Positions 63,862-64,000 of a stretch of DNA of 64,000 nucleotides are shown piece after piece. Every line of letters begins with the position of its first letter. Positions within the stretch are counted from its first letter, which is position 1. The position numbers and the translations under genes were made by a program. Source of the DNA: Nitrobacteraceae bacterium AZCC 1564 (GTDB lineage Bacteria; Pseudomonadota; Alphaproteobacteria; Rhizobiales; Xanthobacteraceae); NCBI GenBank assembly GCA_036924835.1, contig JBAGRR010000001.1, positions 3,797,001 to 3,861,000 of the forward strand, written 5' to 3'. Under the pieces are notes generated by a model, which searched no databases, was not told the origin of the DNA, and worked only from the letters and a program-made list of their open reading frames with translations.

Positions 63862-64000
63862 CGGACTGCTCCTCAACAATTTCGATGGCATGAACGTAGG
63901 CCTGTGCTAGGTTGGCCACAATCGCGGCAATCCGACGATTCAGGCCAAAGGCGCGACGGATCTAGCCGCAGCGTTTTTTCAGGCTTCGAGCCGAGAGGCA

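Noticed and set aside
1..64000. Insertion sequences or transposases
   Set aside because: No transposase motif or terminal inverted repeats with target duplications were seen, despite extensive debris; only a partial tyrosine recombinase is supported.
1..64000. tRNA or rRNA genes, including a tRNA attachment site next to the integrase
   Set aside because: No cloverleaf-like or T-loop GGTTCRA-type segment with matching stems was found by eye; a tRNAscan run would settle it.

Overview
The window looks like an alphaproteobacterial chromosome, most likely of the Bradyrhizobium/Afipia/Rhodopseudomonas group. This rests on moderately high GC, rhizobial-type gene sets (prkA-yeaH-spoVR, an IorAB-type molybdenum hydroxylase, formyl-CoA transferase, imuA/dnaE2 relics) and the protein sequences. 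It is inferred from gene content only; no rRNA or tRNA was recognised.

Region 1 (1-8.2 kb) mixes intact and broken genes: the end of an SRAP peptidase, a MOSC protein, a 5'-truncated dnaE2 abutting an N-truncated 3'-5' exonuclease, a histidine-kinase relic, an XRE regulator divergent from a membrane protein around a perfect palindrome, and a strong terminator with no recognisable gene in front of it.

Region 2 (8.2-24 kb) is the most unusual part. It resembles a mosaic of small iteron-type replicons. Two large proteins with features of archaeo-eukaryotic-primase (AEP) type plasmid replicases lie at 12.5-14.8 and 18.2-20.2 kb. Each follows repeats or dyads and precedes a member of the same small protein family. 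A Lon-like AAA+ ATPase operon (9.1-11.4 kb) has a second copy at 22.2-23.8 kb from which the ATPase core has been deleted. Short elements recur across the region. A second degraded dnaE2 and an aldehyde dehydrogenase tail sit between the two replicases.

Region 3 (24-29.5 kb) holds a metallophosphoesterase, small membrane proteins, a transglutaminase-like exported protein, a truncated GH19 endolysin and two copies of a methyltransferase gene, one broken. Region 4 (29.8-45.9 kb) is a surface-polysaccharide locus in three transcription units: a UDP-sugar dehydrogenase; a leftward run of polymerase/ligase, flippase, methyltransferase, deacetylase and formyltransferase; and a rightward run of two glycosyltransferases, AsnB, a second polymerase/ligase, a CapD-type dehydratase and a UDP-uronate epimerase. 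It could make an acidic glycan whose uronic acids may be amidated and amino sugars formylated.

Region 5 (46-48 kb) is again replicon debris: an imuA relic, the C-terminal part of a tyrosine recombinase, five exact-length 21-bp iterons and 11-bp repeats also found at 23.9 kb. Debris with shared repeats therefore lies on both sides of the polysaccharide locus. Region 6 (48.1-64 kb) is ordinary chromosome: prkA-yeaH-spoVR-arginase, a GlxA-type regulator, Dps, IorAB, DUF302, formyl-CoA transferase, catalase, agmatinase and a glutathione S-transferase, mostly stress and nitrogen/carbon metabolism.
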